Source: Bubalus kerabau
Lineage: Eukaryota; Chordata; Mammalia; Artiodactyla; Bovidae
DNA length: 64,000 bases
NCBI RefSeq assembly: GCF_029407905.1
Contig: NC_073642.1
Coordinates: 8,060,001-8,124,000 of the forward strand
Reading direction: 5' to 3'
In this document: piece by piece, positions 1 through 12,564 of the stretch
Numbering within the stretch: the first letter of the stretch is position 1
How the letters are laid out: the number at the start of each line of letters is the position of its first letter
Made by a program: the position numbers and the translations under genes
The notes under the pieces: generated by a model
Seen by the model: the letters and a program-made list of their open reading frames with translations, nothing else
Told to the model about the DNA's origin: nothing
Databases searched by the model: none

Positions 1-2140
1 GCTGACTGTGGCTCAGATCATGAATTCCTTATTGCCAAATTCAGACTTAAATTGAAAAAAGTGGGGAAAACCACTAGACCTATGATCAAATCCCCTAGGA
101 TTATACAGTGGAAGTGAGAAATAGATTTAAGAGACTACATCTGATAGATAGAGTGCCTGATGAACTATGGATGGATGTTCATGACATTGTACAGGAGACA
201 GGGATCAAGACCATCCCCATGGAAAAGAAATGCAAAAAAGCAAAATGGCTGTCTGGGGAGGCTTCACATAGCTGTGAAAAGAAGAGAAGCGAAAAGCTAA
301 GGAGAAAAGGAAAGATATAAGCATCTGAATGCAGAGTTCCAAAGAATAGCAAGAAGAGATAAGAAAGCCTTCCTCAGCAATCAATGCAAAAAAATAGAGG
401 AAAACAAAAGAACAGGAAAGATTAGTGATCTCTTCAAGAAAATTAGAGATACCAAGGGAACATTTCATGCAAAGATGGGCTCGATAAAGGACAGAAATGG
501 TATGGACCTAACAGAAGCAGAAGATATTAAGAAGAGGTGGCAAGAATACACAGAAGAACTGTACAAAAAAGAGCTTCACGACCCAGATAATCATGATGCT
601 GTGATCACTCACCTAGAGCCAGACATCTTGGAATGTGAAGTCAAGTGGGCCTTAGAAAGCATCACTACGAACAAAGCTAGTGGAGGTGATGGAATTCCAG
701 TTGAGCTATTTCAAATCCTGAAAGATGATGCTGTGAAAGTGCTGCACTCAATATGCCAGCACATTTGGAAAACTCAGCAGTGGCCACAGGACTGGAAAAG
801 GTCAGTTTTCATTCCAATCCCAAAGAAAGGCAATGCCAAAGAATGCTCAAACTACTGCACAATTGCACTCATCTCACACGCTAGCAAAGTAATGCTCAAA
901 ATTCTGCAAGCCAGGCTTCAGTAGTACGTGAACTATGAACTTCCAGATGTTTAAGCTGGTTTTAGAAAAGTCAGAGGAACCAGAGATCAAATTGCCAACA
1001 TCCGCTGGATCATGGAAAAAGCAAGAGAGTTCCAGAAAAACATCTATTTCTGCTCCATTGACTATGTCAAAGCTTTTGACTGTGTGGATCACAATAACCT
1101 GTGGAAAATTCTGAAAGAGATGGGAATACCAGACCACCTGACCTGCCTCTTGAGAAACCGATATGCAGGTCAGGAAGCAACAGTTAGAACTGGACATGGA
1201 ACAACAGACTGGTTCCAAATAGGAAAAGGAGTACGTCAAGGCTGCATATTGTCACCCTGCTTATTTAACTTATATGCAGAGTACATCATGAGATACACTG
1301 GGTTGGAAGAAGCACAAGCTGGAATCAAGATTGCCGGGAGAAATATCAATAACCTCAGATATGCAGATGACACCACCCTTATGGCAGAAAGTGAAGAGGA
1401 ACTAAAAAGCCTCTTGATGAAAGTGAAAGAGGAGAGTGAAAAAGTTGGCTTAAAGCTCAACATTCAGAAAATGAAGATCATGGCATCTGGCCCCATCACT
1501 TCATGGGAAACAGATGGGGAAACAGTGGAAACAGTGTCAGACTTTATTTTTCGGGGCTCCAAAATCACTGCAATTGGTGATTGCAGCCATGAAATTAAAA
1601 GACGCTTACTCCTTGGAAGGAAAGTTATGACCAACCTAGATAGTATATTCAAAACCAGAGACATTACTTTGCCAACAAAGGTTTGTCTAGTCAAGGCTAT
1701 GGTTTTTCCAGTGGTCATGTATGGATGTGAGAGTTGGACTGTGAAGAAAGCTGAGTGCCGAAGAATTGATGCTTTTGAACTGTGGTGGTGGAGAAGACTC
1801 TTGAGAGCCCCTTGGACTTCAAGGAGATCCAACCAGTCCATTCTGAAGGAGATCAGCCCTGGGATTTCTTTGGAAGGAATGATACTAAAGCTGAAACTCC
1901 AGTACTTTGGCCACCTCATGCGAAGAGTTCACTCATTGGAAAAGACTCTGATGCTGGGAGGGATTGGGGGCATAGGGAGAAGGGGACAACAGAGGATAAG
2001 ATGGCTGGATGGCATCACTGACTCGATGGACATGAGTTTGAGTGAACTCCGGAGTTTATGATGGACAGGGAGGCCTGGGGTGCTGTGATTCATGAGGTCG
2101 CAAAGAGTCAGACACGACTGAGCAACTGAACTGAACTGAA
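1..2140 (+). mobile_element. BovB (RTE-type) LINE, 5' end outside window
   Basis: Non-LTR retrotransposon of ruminants. Reading from base 1 in frame 1, the window opens on the tail of the apurinic-type endonuclease domain (A-D-C-G-S-D-H; the SDH is the catalytic motif), followed by the linker and the reverse transcriptase. It ends with the BovB 3' tail made of repeated ACTGA units near 2120-2140. The 5' part lies left of the window. Old L1 sequence begins immediately after the 3' end, so the element inserted into an L1. It is the longest BovB here and keeps most RT motifs, but its frame is broken. Confidence 0.95.
475..2061 (+). pseudogene. BovB endonuclease/reverse transcriptase ORF remnant
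   Basis: Decayed ORF of the BovB above. Two long stretches share one frame, 475-924 and 1012-2061 (149 and 349 codons), separated by in-frame stops at 922-924 and shortly after. Upstream, the endonuclease part (from base 1, frame 1) ends at a TGA at 115-117 next to an apparent short deletion, and part continues in another frame (108-320). The second stretch carries the RT core: D-Y-V-K-A-F-D at its residues 17-23, G-V-R-Q-G-C-I-L-S-P at 73-82, and the catalytic Y-A-D-D at 1360-1371 (residues 117-120). The zinc-knuckle-like C-terminal region runs to 2061, where a frameshift precedes the normal end. In an intact element this protein would nick target DNA and reverse-transcribe BovB and SINE RNA. 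This copy cannot encode a full protein. Confidence 0.9.
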
Positions 2141-2952
2141 GTGACCACAGGTGTGAAGTTTATTTCTGGGCTTTCTACCCAGTTCCACTGATCTGCTTGG
2201 TAGTATAGTTTCAAGTCAGAGAGCCTGACACCTCTAGCTGTGTTCCTTTCTCAAGATTGCTTTGGCTATTTGGGGGTCTTTTATGCAAACATTTTTTGTT
2301 ATAGTTCTGTGAAATACATTATTGATAATTTGATAAGGATTGCATTGAATTTGTAGACTGCTTTGGGTATTATAGTCATTTTGACAATACTGATTCTTCC
2401 AATTCAAGAACATGGTATATCTTTCCATCTGTTTGTGTCATCTTTGATTTCTCTCATCAGTATCTATAGTCTTTGGAGTGCAAGTCTTTTGCATCTTTAA
2501 GTGGGCTTATTCCTAAGTATTTTATTCTTTTTGATGTGATGGTAAATGGGGGTGGTTTCTTTAATTTTTCTTTCTGATTTTTCATTATTAGTATATAGAA
2601 ACACAACAGATTTCTGTGTATTAACTTTGTATCCTGCAACTTTACCAGATTCATTGATGAGTACTCTTCAGGTACCATATTTAAAATTTTTTTAATGTAT
2701 AACATCATATCATCTACAAATAGCAACAGTTTCACTTCTTTTCCAATTTGGATTCCTTTGATTTCTTTTTCTTCTCTTATTGCATGGCTAGGACTTCCAA
2801 AACTATATTGAATAAAAGTGGCAAGAGTGGACATCCTTTTCGTGTTCCTCATCTTAGAGGAAGTGCCTTCAGCTTTTCCTCACTGGGTAAGATGATAGCT
2901 GTAGGTCTGTTATAATATGGTCTTTATTATATTGAGGTATGCTCCCTCTATG

Positions 2953-3168
2953 GGGCTTCCCCACTGGCTCAGCAGTAACCTGCAATGCAGGAGACACAGG
3001 AGATATGGGTTCAATCCCTGTGTTAGGAAGATCCCCTGGAGGAGAGCATGGCAACCCACTCCAGTAATCTTGCCTGGAAAATCTCATGGACAGAGGAGAC
3101 TGGCAGACTACTGTCCAGAGGGTCACAAGTGGTCAGACACGACTGAAGTGACTAAGCACAGCACAGCA
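2953..3168 (+). mobile_element. Bov-tA SINE
   Basis: A tRNA-derived head (GGGCTTCCC...) is followed by a Bov-A unit ending in an AGCACAGCACAGC tail. It is flanked by a 14-15 bp target-site duplication, TATGCTCCCTCTAT at 2938 and TATGTTCCCTCTAT at 3169. It inserted into the antisense L1. Confidence 0.92.
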
Positions 3169-4880
3169 TATGTTCCCTCTATATGCACTTTATGGAGAGT
3201 TTTAACCATAAATAGGTGTTGAATTCTGTCAAAAGTTTTTTCTGAATCTATTGAGATGATGCGTTTTTTATTCTTCAATTTGTTGATGTGGTGTATCACA
3301 CTGTGATTTGTACATATTGAAAAATTCTTGTGTCCCTGGGATAAATCCCATCTGAACATGGTGTATGACCTTTCTAATATTTTGTTGGAATTGGTTTCCT
3401 AGTATTTTAATGAGGATTTTTGCCTCTATGTTCATCACTGATATTGGTGTATAATTTTCTTTTTTGTGGTATCACTGTCTACTTTTGATACCAGTGTGAT
3501 GGTGGGAGTGTTCCTGCCTCTGCAGTTTTTTGGAAGAGTTTCAGAAGGACAGGTATTCTTCTCTAAATGTTTGATAGAATTCACCTGTGGAGCCATCTGG
3601 TCCTAGACTTCTCTCATGATCCTTTGTATTTCCGTGCTGTGTAACTTCTCCATTTTCATTTCTAATTCTGACTTGAGCCTTCTCCCATTTTTCTTGATGA
3701 GTCTGGCTAAAGGTTTACCAATTTTATTTATTCTTTCAAATAACCAGGTTTTAGTTTCATTGATCTTTTCTATTGTTTTCTTCATCCCTATTTCATTTAT
3801 TTCTGCTCTGATCTTTATAATTTCTTTCTTTGTAACTGTGGATTTTGTACGTTCTTCTTTATCTAGTTGCTTTAGGTGTAAGATAAAATTGTTTATTTGA
3901 GATCTTTCTTGTTTCCTAAGATTTTATTGCTATAAACTACGTTCTTATTACTGCTTTTGCTGCATCCCATAGGTTTTGGATCATTTGCTTTTACTTTCAT
4001 TTGTCTCTAGGTATTTTTTAATTTCCTCCTTGATTTCTTCAGTGATCATTAGCTGTTTAGCAGTGATCCATTAGTTGTTTAGCAGCCTACTGTTTAGCCT
4101 CCACATGTTTAATTTTTACAGGTTTTTTTCTTATAGCTGATTTGTATTCTCATAGCATTGTGGTTGGAAAATATGCTTGATATCATGTAAACTTTTTAAA
4201 ATTTACCAAGGCTCACTTTGTGGCCCAGCATGTGATCAATCCTGGAGAATGTTTCATGTGCACTTGAGAAGAATGTGTATTCCACTGCTTTTGGATGGAA
4301 TGCTTTATAAATATCAATTAAGTCCATCTGGTTTAACGTATCATTTAAGGCCTGTGCCTACTTATTGATTTTACATCTGGATGATCCGTTCATTGATGAG
4401 GTTAGGGTGCTACTGTCCCCCACTATTACTGTGTTACTGTTGATTTCTCTTTTTATGGCCGTTATCTTATCTTATATATAAGATAAGATCTTATATATTG
4501 TCTGTCTTAGATATTGAGGGACTCCTATGTTGGGTGCATATATATTTACAATTATTATAGATTATTCTTGGGTTGATCTCTTGATCATTAAGTAGTGTTT
4601 TTCTTTGTCTCTTGTAACAGTCTTTATTGTAAAGTCTATTTTATCTGATATGAGTATTGCTACTCCAGCTTTCTTCTGGTTTGCATTTGCATGGAATACC
4701 TTTTTTCGATCCCTTCACTTTGGGTTCATGTGTTTCTAGACCTGAAGTGGATCTCTTGTAGACAGCATGTATACATCTGTTTTTGTCTGCCTTCTTTTTG
4801 TACACATTCAGCTAGTCTGTGTGTTTTTATTGGAGCATTTAATGTTTACATTTAAGGTCATTATCTATATGGATGTTCTT

Positions 4881-5090
4881 GGGCTTCCCTCATAGCTCGG
4901 TGGGTAAAGAATCTGCCTGCAAGACAGGAGACTGGGGTTTGATCCCTTGGTCAGCAAAATCCCCTGGAGGAGGGCACGGCAACCCATTCCAGTATTCTTG
5001 GCTGGAGAATCCCATCAACAGAGGAGCCCGGCAGGCTACAGTCCATGGAGTCATAAGAGTTGGATATGACTTAGCGACTAAACTACCACC
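4881..5090 (+). mobile_element. Bov-tA SINE
   Basis: Complete tRNA head plus Bov-A unit, with an ACTACCACC tail. The target-site duplication ATGTTCTT is at 4873-4880 and 5091-5098. Host sequence is the antisense L1. Confidence 0.92.
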
Positions 5091-6664
5091 ATGTTCTTAC
5101 TTCCATTTTGTTAATTGTTCTGGATTTGTTTTTGTAGGTCTTTTTTTCTTTCCTTCCTCTTTTGTTCTCTGTTGTGGTTTCATACCTAACTTCAGTACTG
5201 TGTTTGGATTCTTTTTTTTTTCGTTTGTGTTATCTATTATAGATTTTTGGTTTGGTTACCACAAGGTCTTGATATAGCAGTCGGTATATAAAAAGATTGT
5301 TTTAAGTTGCTAGTCTTTTAATTTCAGATGCATTTTCAATATCCTATATTTGTACTTTCCTCACAATTGCAGTCTTTGACATACCTGTGTAGGGATGATT
5401 TTCTACCTTTATTGTATGTTTACCATTACTGGTGAGTAATTTTGTAATTTTCTTGTTTCTAGTTGTGATGTTTTTTTTTCCACCCCAAGTTCCTTTAGCA
5501 TTTGTTGCAAAGCTCTCCGGTGGTGCTGAATTCTCTTAGCTTTTGCTTCACTATAAAAATTTTTTATTTTTCCATCAAATCTGAATTAGCCCTGCTGAGT
5601 GGAATATTCTAGGTTGTAGGTTTTTCCCTTTCAGCCCTTTAAATATATTGTGCCACTCTTTCTGGTCTGCAGAGTTTCTGCTGAGAAAGCAGTTGATAAC
5701 CTTATGGGAATTCCCTAGTATATTATTTGTTCCTTTCCCCTTGATGCTTTTGATTTTTTTTTCCTCTGTCTTTAATTTTTGCCCATTTGATTACTATAAG
5801 TCCCGATGTGTTCCTTCTTGGGTTTATCCTGCCTGGGACTCTCTTTGCTTCCCGTACATGAGTGACTGTTTTCTTTTCCATGTTAGGGAATTTTTCAGTT
5901 ATCCCTTCAAATGCTTTCTTGGGTCCCTTCTCTCACTCTTTTTCTAGGACCCCTATAATGTGAACGTCTGTGCATTTATTGTTGTCCCAGAGGTCTCTTA
6001 GACTGCCCTCATTTCTTTTCATTCTGTTATCCTTGTTCTAAGGAAGTGATTTCTACCATTGTGTCTTGCAGGCGATTTATCCATTCTTTTGCCTCAGTTA
6101 TTCTGCTATTGAGCCATTCTAATTTATTTTCCATTTCAGTTATCATATTATTAATCTCTGTTTGTTCTTTAGTCTTCTAGGTCTCTGTTAAACTTTCCTT
6201 ATATCTTCTTGACCTATCCTTCCATTCTTCCAAGGTCTTGAGAATCACCTTTACTATTAGTATCATTACTGTAAATTTTTCTTTTTTTTGGTAGATTGCC
6301 TATCTCCACTTCACTTAGTTGTTCTTCTAGGGTTTTATCTTGCTCTTTAATCTGCTGTCTCATTTTGTCTGACTTTCTGTAATTGTGGTTTCCATTCCTT
6401 AAGCTGGAGGAGTGTAGCTATTCTTGCCTCTGCTGTCTGCCCCCTGGTGGATGAGGCTGTCTAAGAGTTTTGCGCAGGCTTCCTGGTGGGAGAGACTGGT
6501 TCCTGCTCACTGGTGGGTAGAACTGGGTCTTGTCCCTGTGGTGGGCAGGCAAGGATTGTTTACTGGTAAACTGTTTATTTAGAAAGACTTTAAGCAGCTT
6601 ATAAGCTGAGTTCCCTCCCTGCTGGTTGTTTGGCCTGAGTGATTCTTCTCTTTCATTTTAGTAA

Positions 6665-7545
6665 AGTTATAAATCACATTGATTAATTTGGATATGTTGA
6701 ACCAGCCGTGCATCCCAGGGATAAATTCCACTGGATCATAATGAGTGATCATTTTAATGCTGCTTAATTCAGTTTGCTAATATTTTATTGATAATTTTTG
6801 CACCTACAGTCATCAAGGACATTTTAGTTTTCTTTTCTAACAGTGTCCTTGATTAGGCATCAAGCATGATGCTGTCCTTGTAAATCAAGTTTGGAAGTGT
6901 TCCCACCTCTTCAATATTTTAAGAGAACTTGAGAAGGATTAGTGTTAATTCTTCCTTACACATTTGGTAAAATTCACTAGTGAGGCCATCTAATCCTAGG
7001 CTTTTCTTCGTTGGGAGATATTTGATTACTGATTCAATCTCCTTACTAGTAATTGGCCCATTTCTAGATTTCCTGTTTCTTCCTTATTTAGCCTTGGAAA
7101 GTTGTATGCTTCTTAGGCTCTTACCAGTTCTTCTAGGTTGTCTAGTTTGCTGGAATGTAGCTGTTCATAGTAACATCTTCTGATCCTTTAAACTTCTGTG
7201 TTATCAGTTGTAATGTCTCCTTTTTCATCTATAATTTTGTTGATTTGGGTCTTTTTTTCTTTTTTCCTTGGTTAGTCTAAAAGTATGTCAATTTATTTTT
7301 GTTTTCAAAGAGCCAAACTCTTTGTTTGGTTAATCTTTTCTGTTGCTTGTTGTTCTCTATTTTATTTATATGTACTCTAATCTTTATTTCCTTTCTTCTG
7401 CTAAATTTAGGGTCAGTTTGCCTTCGATTTGCTAGTTCCTTAAAGCTTTGGGAGGATCTTCGCTAGTTTTTAGAGCAGGCATTTATTGCTATAAACTTCC
7501 CTCTTGTAACTTCTTTGTCTATATCCCATAAATTCTGGTATGTTA
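6665..7545 (-). mobile_element. L1 ORF2 fragment, antisense
   Basis: Second antisense L1 segment, covering again the ORF2 region already present at about 3170-3800 in the first. It therefore belongs to a separate insertion or a duplicated block. Many stops; subfamily not assigned. Confidence 0.75.
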
Positions 7546-8349
7546 TTATTTCATTTTCATTTTTCTGAAGATGGTGCCTGCTTCTACACTGCTTCTCTAG
7601 ATAACACAAACACAACTAAATGTTGCTTTCTCCTCTATTGTTCTCACGTTCATGATACTGGCAGTTTCTCAGAGAAAAAATACTGGGGGAAAAAATTGGC
7701 TTTTGAAAACTTATTACTCTAGCAAATGAATTTGGTCATGCAGGTCTACTGGCCATAGGTCAGGTGACTCTTAAGTACTGAGAGTAAACCTCTTGCCTTC
7801 TGATTGTTTTATTAGTGTTATTTATTTTTTCTGTAAAACAAACACAGAACTCAGAAATGCCACAGAATCAGTATAAAACAACGTACAAGTGTATAATGTT
7901 TCCCAGACACACATGGTCACTTGTTTTCTCCACATTGTCACTATGGCAGTATAAGTAGTGAGTGTGAATGACAGCATGAAACTTATTACTGAATCAGCTG
8001 TGAGAGTCAATAGCTCAACACACATACTCAAGAGATGCTAAATGTTTAAACAGCTGAAATTGTGCTAAGAGTTACATGTAAAAAAAAGGGAGCAGTTGGG
8101 AATTCAGGTTGGAGTCATGAAAGGATGAAAGACAATTTCTTGTTTTAATAGACCCACCATATCAAAGTCTTTGAGAATCTAATATGGAATATTAATTGTT
8201 TGCAAAAAGTAGGGAAGGCTATTCTTAATTTTTGCAAATGAAGTACAATGCAAAACACTGTTGCAGCTATTCCAAATACTCTTGACTTCAACACTAATAG
8301 GAAGGGTACTTGTGAGCATGATCACAGTAAGAGTGAGAGTGAGACAGTA
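7546..8349. other. Unassigned intergenic or intronic DNA
   Basis: About 800 bp with no convincing ORF, repeat family or splice-flanked exon that I can recognise. It may hold old, decayed repeat sequence. Confidence 0.5.
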
Positions 8350-8530
8350 AATTCCCCAGCTATTACTGTATTACTATTCATTCTCCTTTTAATCTGTTAG
8401 TTTTGTTTTATATAATTTAGGTGTTCCAGTATTAGGTACATAAATATTTACAACTGTTGTATCTTTCAGGATTAGCACCTTTATCATTATATAATAATCT
8501 TCTTTGTCTCTTCAAATGTAAGTACCCTTT
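8350..8530 (-). mobile_element. L1 fragment, antisense
   Basis: Short stretch matching antisense L1, equivalent to the region around 4410-4640 in the first L1 (CCCAGCTATTACTGT..., then TCTTTGTCTCTT). Heavily decayed. Confidence 0.55.
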
Positions 8531-8564
8531 AAAATGTACAAATCATTGTTACCTTGTAGGTCAT

Positions 8565-8626
8565 TTAAAAAAAAAGTCTATAGGCTAAAGTTGGCTTCAG
8601 GGCTATAGTTTGCCAGTCTCTGTGTT
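8565..8626 (+). mobile_element. Terminal fragment of hAT-type MER element
   Basis: The sequence around GGCTATAGTTTGCCAGTCTCTG resembles the terminal part of the non-autonomous hAT-type element seen more completely at 27837-28050. Short and diverged. Confidence 0.45.
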
Positions 8627-8695
8627 AGACTATAAAACAAGCCTTACTAAACTTTTAAAAACACTGAAAACATACAAGAATATTCTCTGACCATA

Positions 8696-8800
8696 CAGTC
8701 TTCTTGCCTGGAGAATCCCCAGGGCCAGAGGAGCCTGGTAGGCTACATTTGGGGTCACAAAGAGTTGAACATGACTGAGTGACTAAGCACAGCACAGCAT
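8696..8800 (+). mobile_element. Bov-tA/Bov-A SINE, 5'-truncated
   Basis: Only the distal Bov-A part and the AGCACAGCACAGC tail remain. The tRNA-derived head is missing. Followed directly by sense L1. Confidence 0.85.
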
Positions 8801-9253
8801 GACAGAATTATACTGGAAATCAACAAAAAAGAGAACTTTCAGAAATTCCCAAACATATGGAAATTGAACAACAGCACTTCTAAATAACTCATGGGTCAAA
8901 GAAGAAATAATGAAGAAAATTCGAAAATATCTTGAATCAAATGGAAACAAAGATACAACAACATCAAAATTTATGAGAAGCAGCTAAATAGTCCTTAAAT
9001 AGAGAAAATCTATATGTTTAAACACTTTCACTAGCAAGAAAGATCTAAAACCATATAATGTAAGCTTGCACTTCAAGAACCTAGAGTAAGAAAAGCAAAT
9101 CAAACCCAAAAAGAGTAGAGGGAAGGAAATAATAAAGATAAGAGCAATGATCCATAAAATATAAAACTGAAAAATAACAGAGAAAGCCAATGAATCCAAA
9201 AGTTGGCACTTCTATAAGATCAACAAAACTGGAAAACATTTAGCTAGGCTAAC

Positions 9254-10021
9254 TAACCCTTATGGTAGAAAGTGAAGAGGAACCAAAGAGCCTCTCGATG
9301 AAAGTGAGAGAGGAGAGTGAAAAAGTTGGCTTAAAGCTCAACATTCAGAAAACTAAGATCATGGCATCCGTTCCCATCACTTCATGGCAAATAGATGGGG
9401 AAACAGTGGAAACAGTGGCTGACTTTATTTTTCTGGGCTCCAAAATCACTGCAGATGGTGACTGCAGCCATGAAATTAAAAGACGCTTACTCCTTGGAAG
9501 GAAGGTTATGACCAACCTAGACAGCATATTCAAAAGCAGAGACAATACTTTGTCAACAAAGGTCCGTCTGGTCAAAACTATCATTTTTCCAGCAGACATG
9601 TATGGATGTGAGAGTTGGACTATAAAGAAAGCTGAGTGCCGAAGAATTCATGGTTTTGAACTGTGGTGTTGGAGAAGACTCTTGAGAGTCCCTTGGACTG
9701 CAAGGAGATCCAACCAGTCCATTCTAAAGGAGATCAGACCTGGGTGTTCATTGGAAGGACTGATGCTGAAGCTGAAACTCCAATACTTTGGCCACCTGAT
9801 GTGAAGAGCTGACTCATTTGAAAAGACCCTGATGCTGGGAAAGATTGAGGGCAGGAGGAGAAGGGGACGACAGAGGATGAGATGGTTGGATGGCATCACT
9901 GACTCAATGGACATGAGTTTGGGTGGACTTCGGGAGTTGGTGATGGACAGGGAGGCCTGGCGTGCTGCAGTTCATGGGGTCGCAAAGAGTCAGACATGAC
10001 TGAGCGACTGAACTGCACTGA
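9254..10021 (+). mobile_element. BovB LINE, 5'-truncated
   Basis: 3' third of BovB, starting just after the RT catalytic box, with a 180-codon open stretch (9262-9804) covering the distal RT and C-terminal domain. It ends in the ACTGA-type tail at about 10020. It is inserted in sense orientation in the surrounding L1; I see no clear target-site duplication. Confidence 0.93.
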
Positions 10022-10965
10022 AGAAAATGAGAGTAACAGAGATAGAGGGAGAGTAAGAAACAGAACACATATTACCAAAATTAAGAATTATTCTACAGAA
10101 ATTAAAATAATTGTAATGAAACAGAAAGAATAATTTTATGCAAAAAAACAGACAACATAGATAAAAATGGACAAATTCCTAAAAAATTATGCAAGAGACT
10201 AAAGAAATAGGAAATCTCAATAGAATTAAAACAATAAATTTAATTAGTCACTTAAAATCTTTATACAGTGAGAAAAACAGGTACCATTTATCATTCATAG
10301 ATTTTGTGAAGCATTTTTAAATAAACAGAACCAATCCTAAAGAAAATTTATAAGCTAATCCTAATATTTATATGGAAATGAAAAGACCCAAAATAGGCAA
10401 AGCAATTTTGTAAAGACGAATCAAGTTAGAGGACTGATACTACCTGATTTCAAGACTTATTTTAAACACAAGTACCAAGACAATTAGGAAAAGAAAGTCT
10501 TTTCAATAAATGGTGCTAGAATACTTCAATATATCCATATTCAAAAATAAACTTAAGACCATAGCCTTACATCACATAAAGTCAAATGAAATTTGAGCAG
10601 ATTGAATATATGTTCACAAAAGAATTTAGGAAAAATTTACAAACTGGATTTTATAAAAAATACTTTTGCTCTTCAAAATATACCATTAAGAAAATGAAAA
10701 GGCAAGTCACAGACTGAGAGAAAATAATTCATACATTTGATAAAGGATTTGTATCTGAAATACATGAAGAATATAAAAATTCAAGTAGAGGATGAATAAA
10801 ACAGTTAAGATATGAGCACTTCACCAAAGAATACATAATAATAGAAAGTTTTCATATGAAAAGATGCTCAACATCATTAGTGATTAAAGAAATTCAACTT
10901 AAAACCACAATGAGACACCACCAGAAAGACTACAATCAAAAGACTGACAATACCAAGTGGTGATG

Positions 10966-11234
10966 CTGCTGCTAAGTCGCCTCAGTTGTTTCCAACTCTG
11001 TGCGACCCCATAGACGGCAGCCCACCAGACTCCCCCGTCCCCGGGATTCTCCAGGCAAGAACACTGGAGTGGGTTGCCATTTCCTTCTCCAATGCATGAA
11101 AGTGAAAAGGGAAAGTGAAGTCGCTCAGTCGTGTCCGACTCTTAGCGACCCCATGGACTGCAGCCTACCAGGCTCCTCCGTCCATGGGATTTTCCAGGTA
11201 AGAGTACTGGAGTGGGGTGCCATTGCCTTCTCCG
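10966..11234 (-). mobile_element. Bov-A2 SINE (dimeric)
   Basis: Two Bov-A units on the minus strand with a short GCTGCTGCT tail at the left. Target-site duplication AAGTGGTGATG (10955-10965) and AAGTGGCGATG (11235-11245). It inserted into L1. Confidence 0.93.
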
Positions 11235-12149
11235 AAGTGGCGATGAGGATGTGGCAAAAATAGAATTCTCACACACACTGTTGATGAGATCATGAAATAA
11301 TAAAGACACTTTTGAAAAGAGTTTGATGGTTTCTTACAAAGGTAAACAAATGCTTATGATGGACTCAGAAATTCCACTTGTAGTTTATTTAGCCAAGAAA
11401 GATGAATACATATGCCCACCCAAAGATTTGTATACAAATGTCTCTAATGGCACTATTCACACCTGCCAAAAACTGGAAACAGACCAAGTGTCTATCAGTT
11501 GCCAAATGGTTAAAGAAAATATAGTATATCCATACAATAAAATATAAATCAGCTCTATGAAAAAGAATGAACTGCCAAGCATGCAACTACACAAATTAAC
11601 CTCAAAAACATTAAACTAAGTGGAAGTACCCAGACGCAAAATTCTATATTGTATGATTCCATTCATATGAAATCGCTATAAAAAGCAAAACAAGAGAGGC
11701 AGAAAGGAGGTCAGAAACTGTGTCAGAGAGTGAGAGTGGACTGACTACAATTAAGCGTGAGGGAAGTTTTGGTGATGATGGAAGCATTTTAGAGTGGATC
11801 GTGATGATGGTGGCACAACTGTTAAATTCACTAATAATTAGGAATTGCCATTTGAAATATCTTGAATCTTTATATCATAAATTTTATGGTATGTAGTAAA
11901 TTGTATCTCAATAAACCTGTTATAAAATGTTTACCAAAAGGGATGTGGTACTAATTAGTATCCAGCTCAGACTGAGCTACTAATAACAAACTAAAACAAT
12001 CTAACTTCATTGACTTTTTGACAAGGTTACTACATTAGAAGACCATAAGCATAATACATCAGGATTCCAACATTAAAACCACTGATGTGTCTAACTAAAA
12101 AACTTATGATATTTTGATTCCACTTGTTTGACTTAGTATGAATAGAATG

Positions 12150-12359
12150 CTAGATTTCTAATTAAAAAAAATAGATATGCAACAAACAACAAAGGTTTAC
12201 TACAACTATAGTCAGTATCTGGTAATAACCTATAACGGAAAATAATCTCAAGAATGTATGTGTATACATGTATAACTGAATCAACTTGTTGTGAACCTGA
12301 AACCTTGTAAATCAACTATACTTCAATAAAATACATACATTAAGGGGGAAAAAAAAAAA
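12150..12359 (+). mobile_element. L1 3'UTR end with poly(A)
   Basis: Typical artiodactyl L1 3' end (AATCAACTATACTTCAATAAAA) followed by a 10-11 base A tract. Confidence 0.65.
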
Positions 12360-12508
12360 GGACACAAGGGAACATTTTGAGGCAATGGAAATGTTCTATT
12401 TCTTGATTCCAGTGATGGATTCATGTCAAATTCATCAAAATCTATTCTAAAAAGGATATATTTTACTGCACATTAATTGTATTTCAATAAACTTAACAAA
12501 AAAAAAAT
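12360..12508 (+). mobile_element. L1 3' end with poly(A)
   Basis: A second short L1-like 3' end in the same direction. It ends TTTCAATAAACTTAAC plus an A tract at about 12499-12507. Confidence 0.5.
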
Positions 12509-12564
12509 GACCTATCGTTCTTTGTCTAGGGGGAAAAATGTTTAATGAATTTCTACTGGAGTAT

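Larger units (their letters stand above)
2142..6655 (-). mobile_element. Old mammalian L1 (L1M-like), antisense, with two SINE insertions
   Basis: Long L1 read on the minus strand. A G/C-richer 5'UTR-like segment lies at about 6410-6655, endonuclease-side ORF2 sequence at about 3900-4870, and the reverse transcriptase with its F-V-D-D catalytic box in the 2457-2852 frame (L-L-L-F-V-D-D-M-M-L-Y). All frames are interrupted. Bov-tA SINEs at 2953-3168 and 4881-5090 split it. The 3' end is cut off at 2142 by the neighbouring BovB. Subfamily is not assigned. Confidence 0.85.
8801..11945 (+). mobile_element. L1 ORF2 to 3' end, sense, interrupted
   Basis: Sense L1 sequence at 8801-9253, 10022-10965 and 11246-11945. 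It reads through ORF2 and ends near an AATAAA-containing 3' end. A BovB (9254-10021) and a Bov-A2 (10966-11234) separate the pieces. Frames are decayed. Confidence 0.75.

Noticed and set aside
1012..2061. 349-codon reverse transcriptase ORF as a host gene
   Set aside because: It is BovB with stops and frameshifts upstream and downstream; a transposon remnant.
2457..2852. 131-codon minus-strand ORF with an F-V-D-D box as a novel polymerase
   Set aside because: It is the reverse transcriptase of an old antisense L1.
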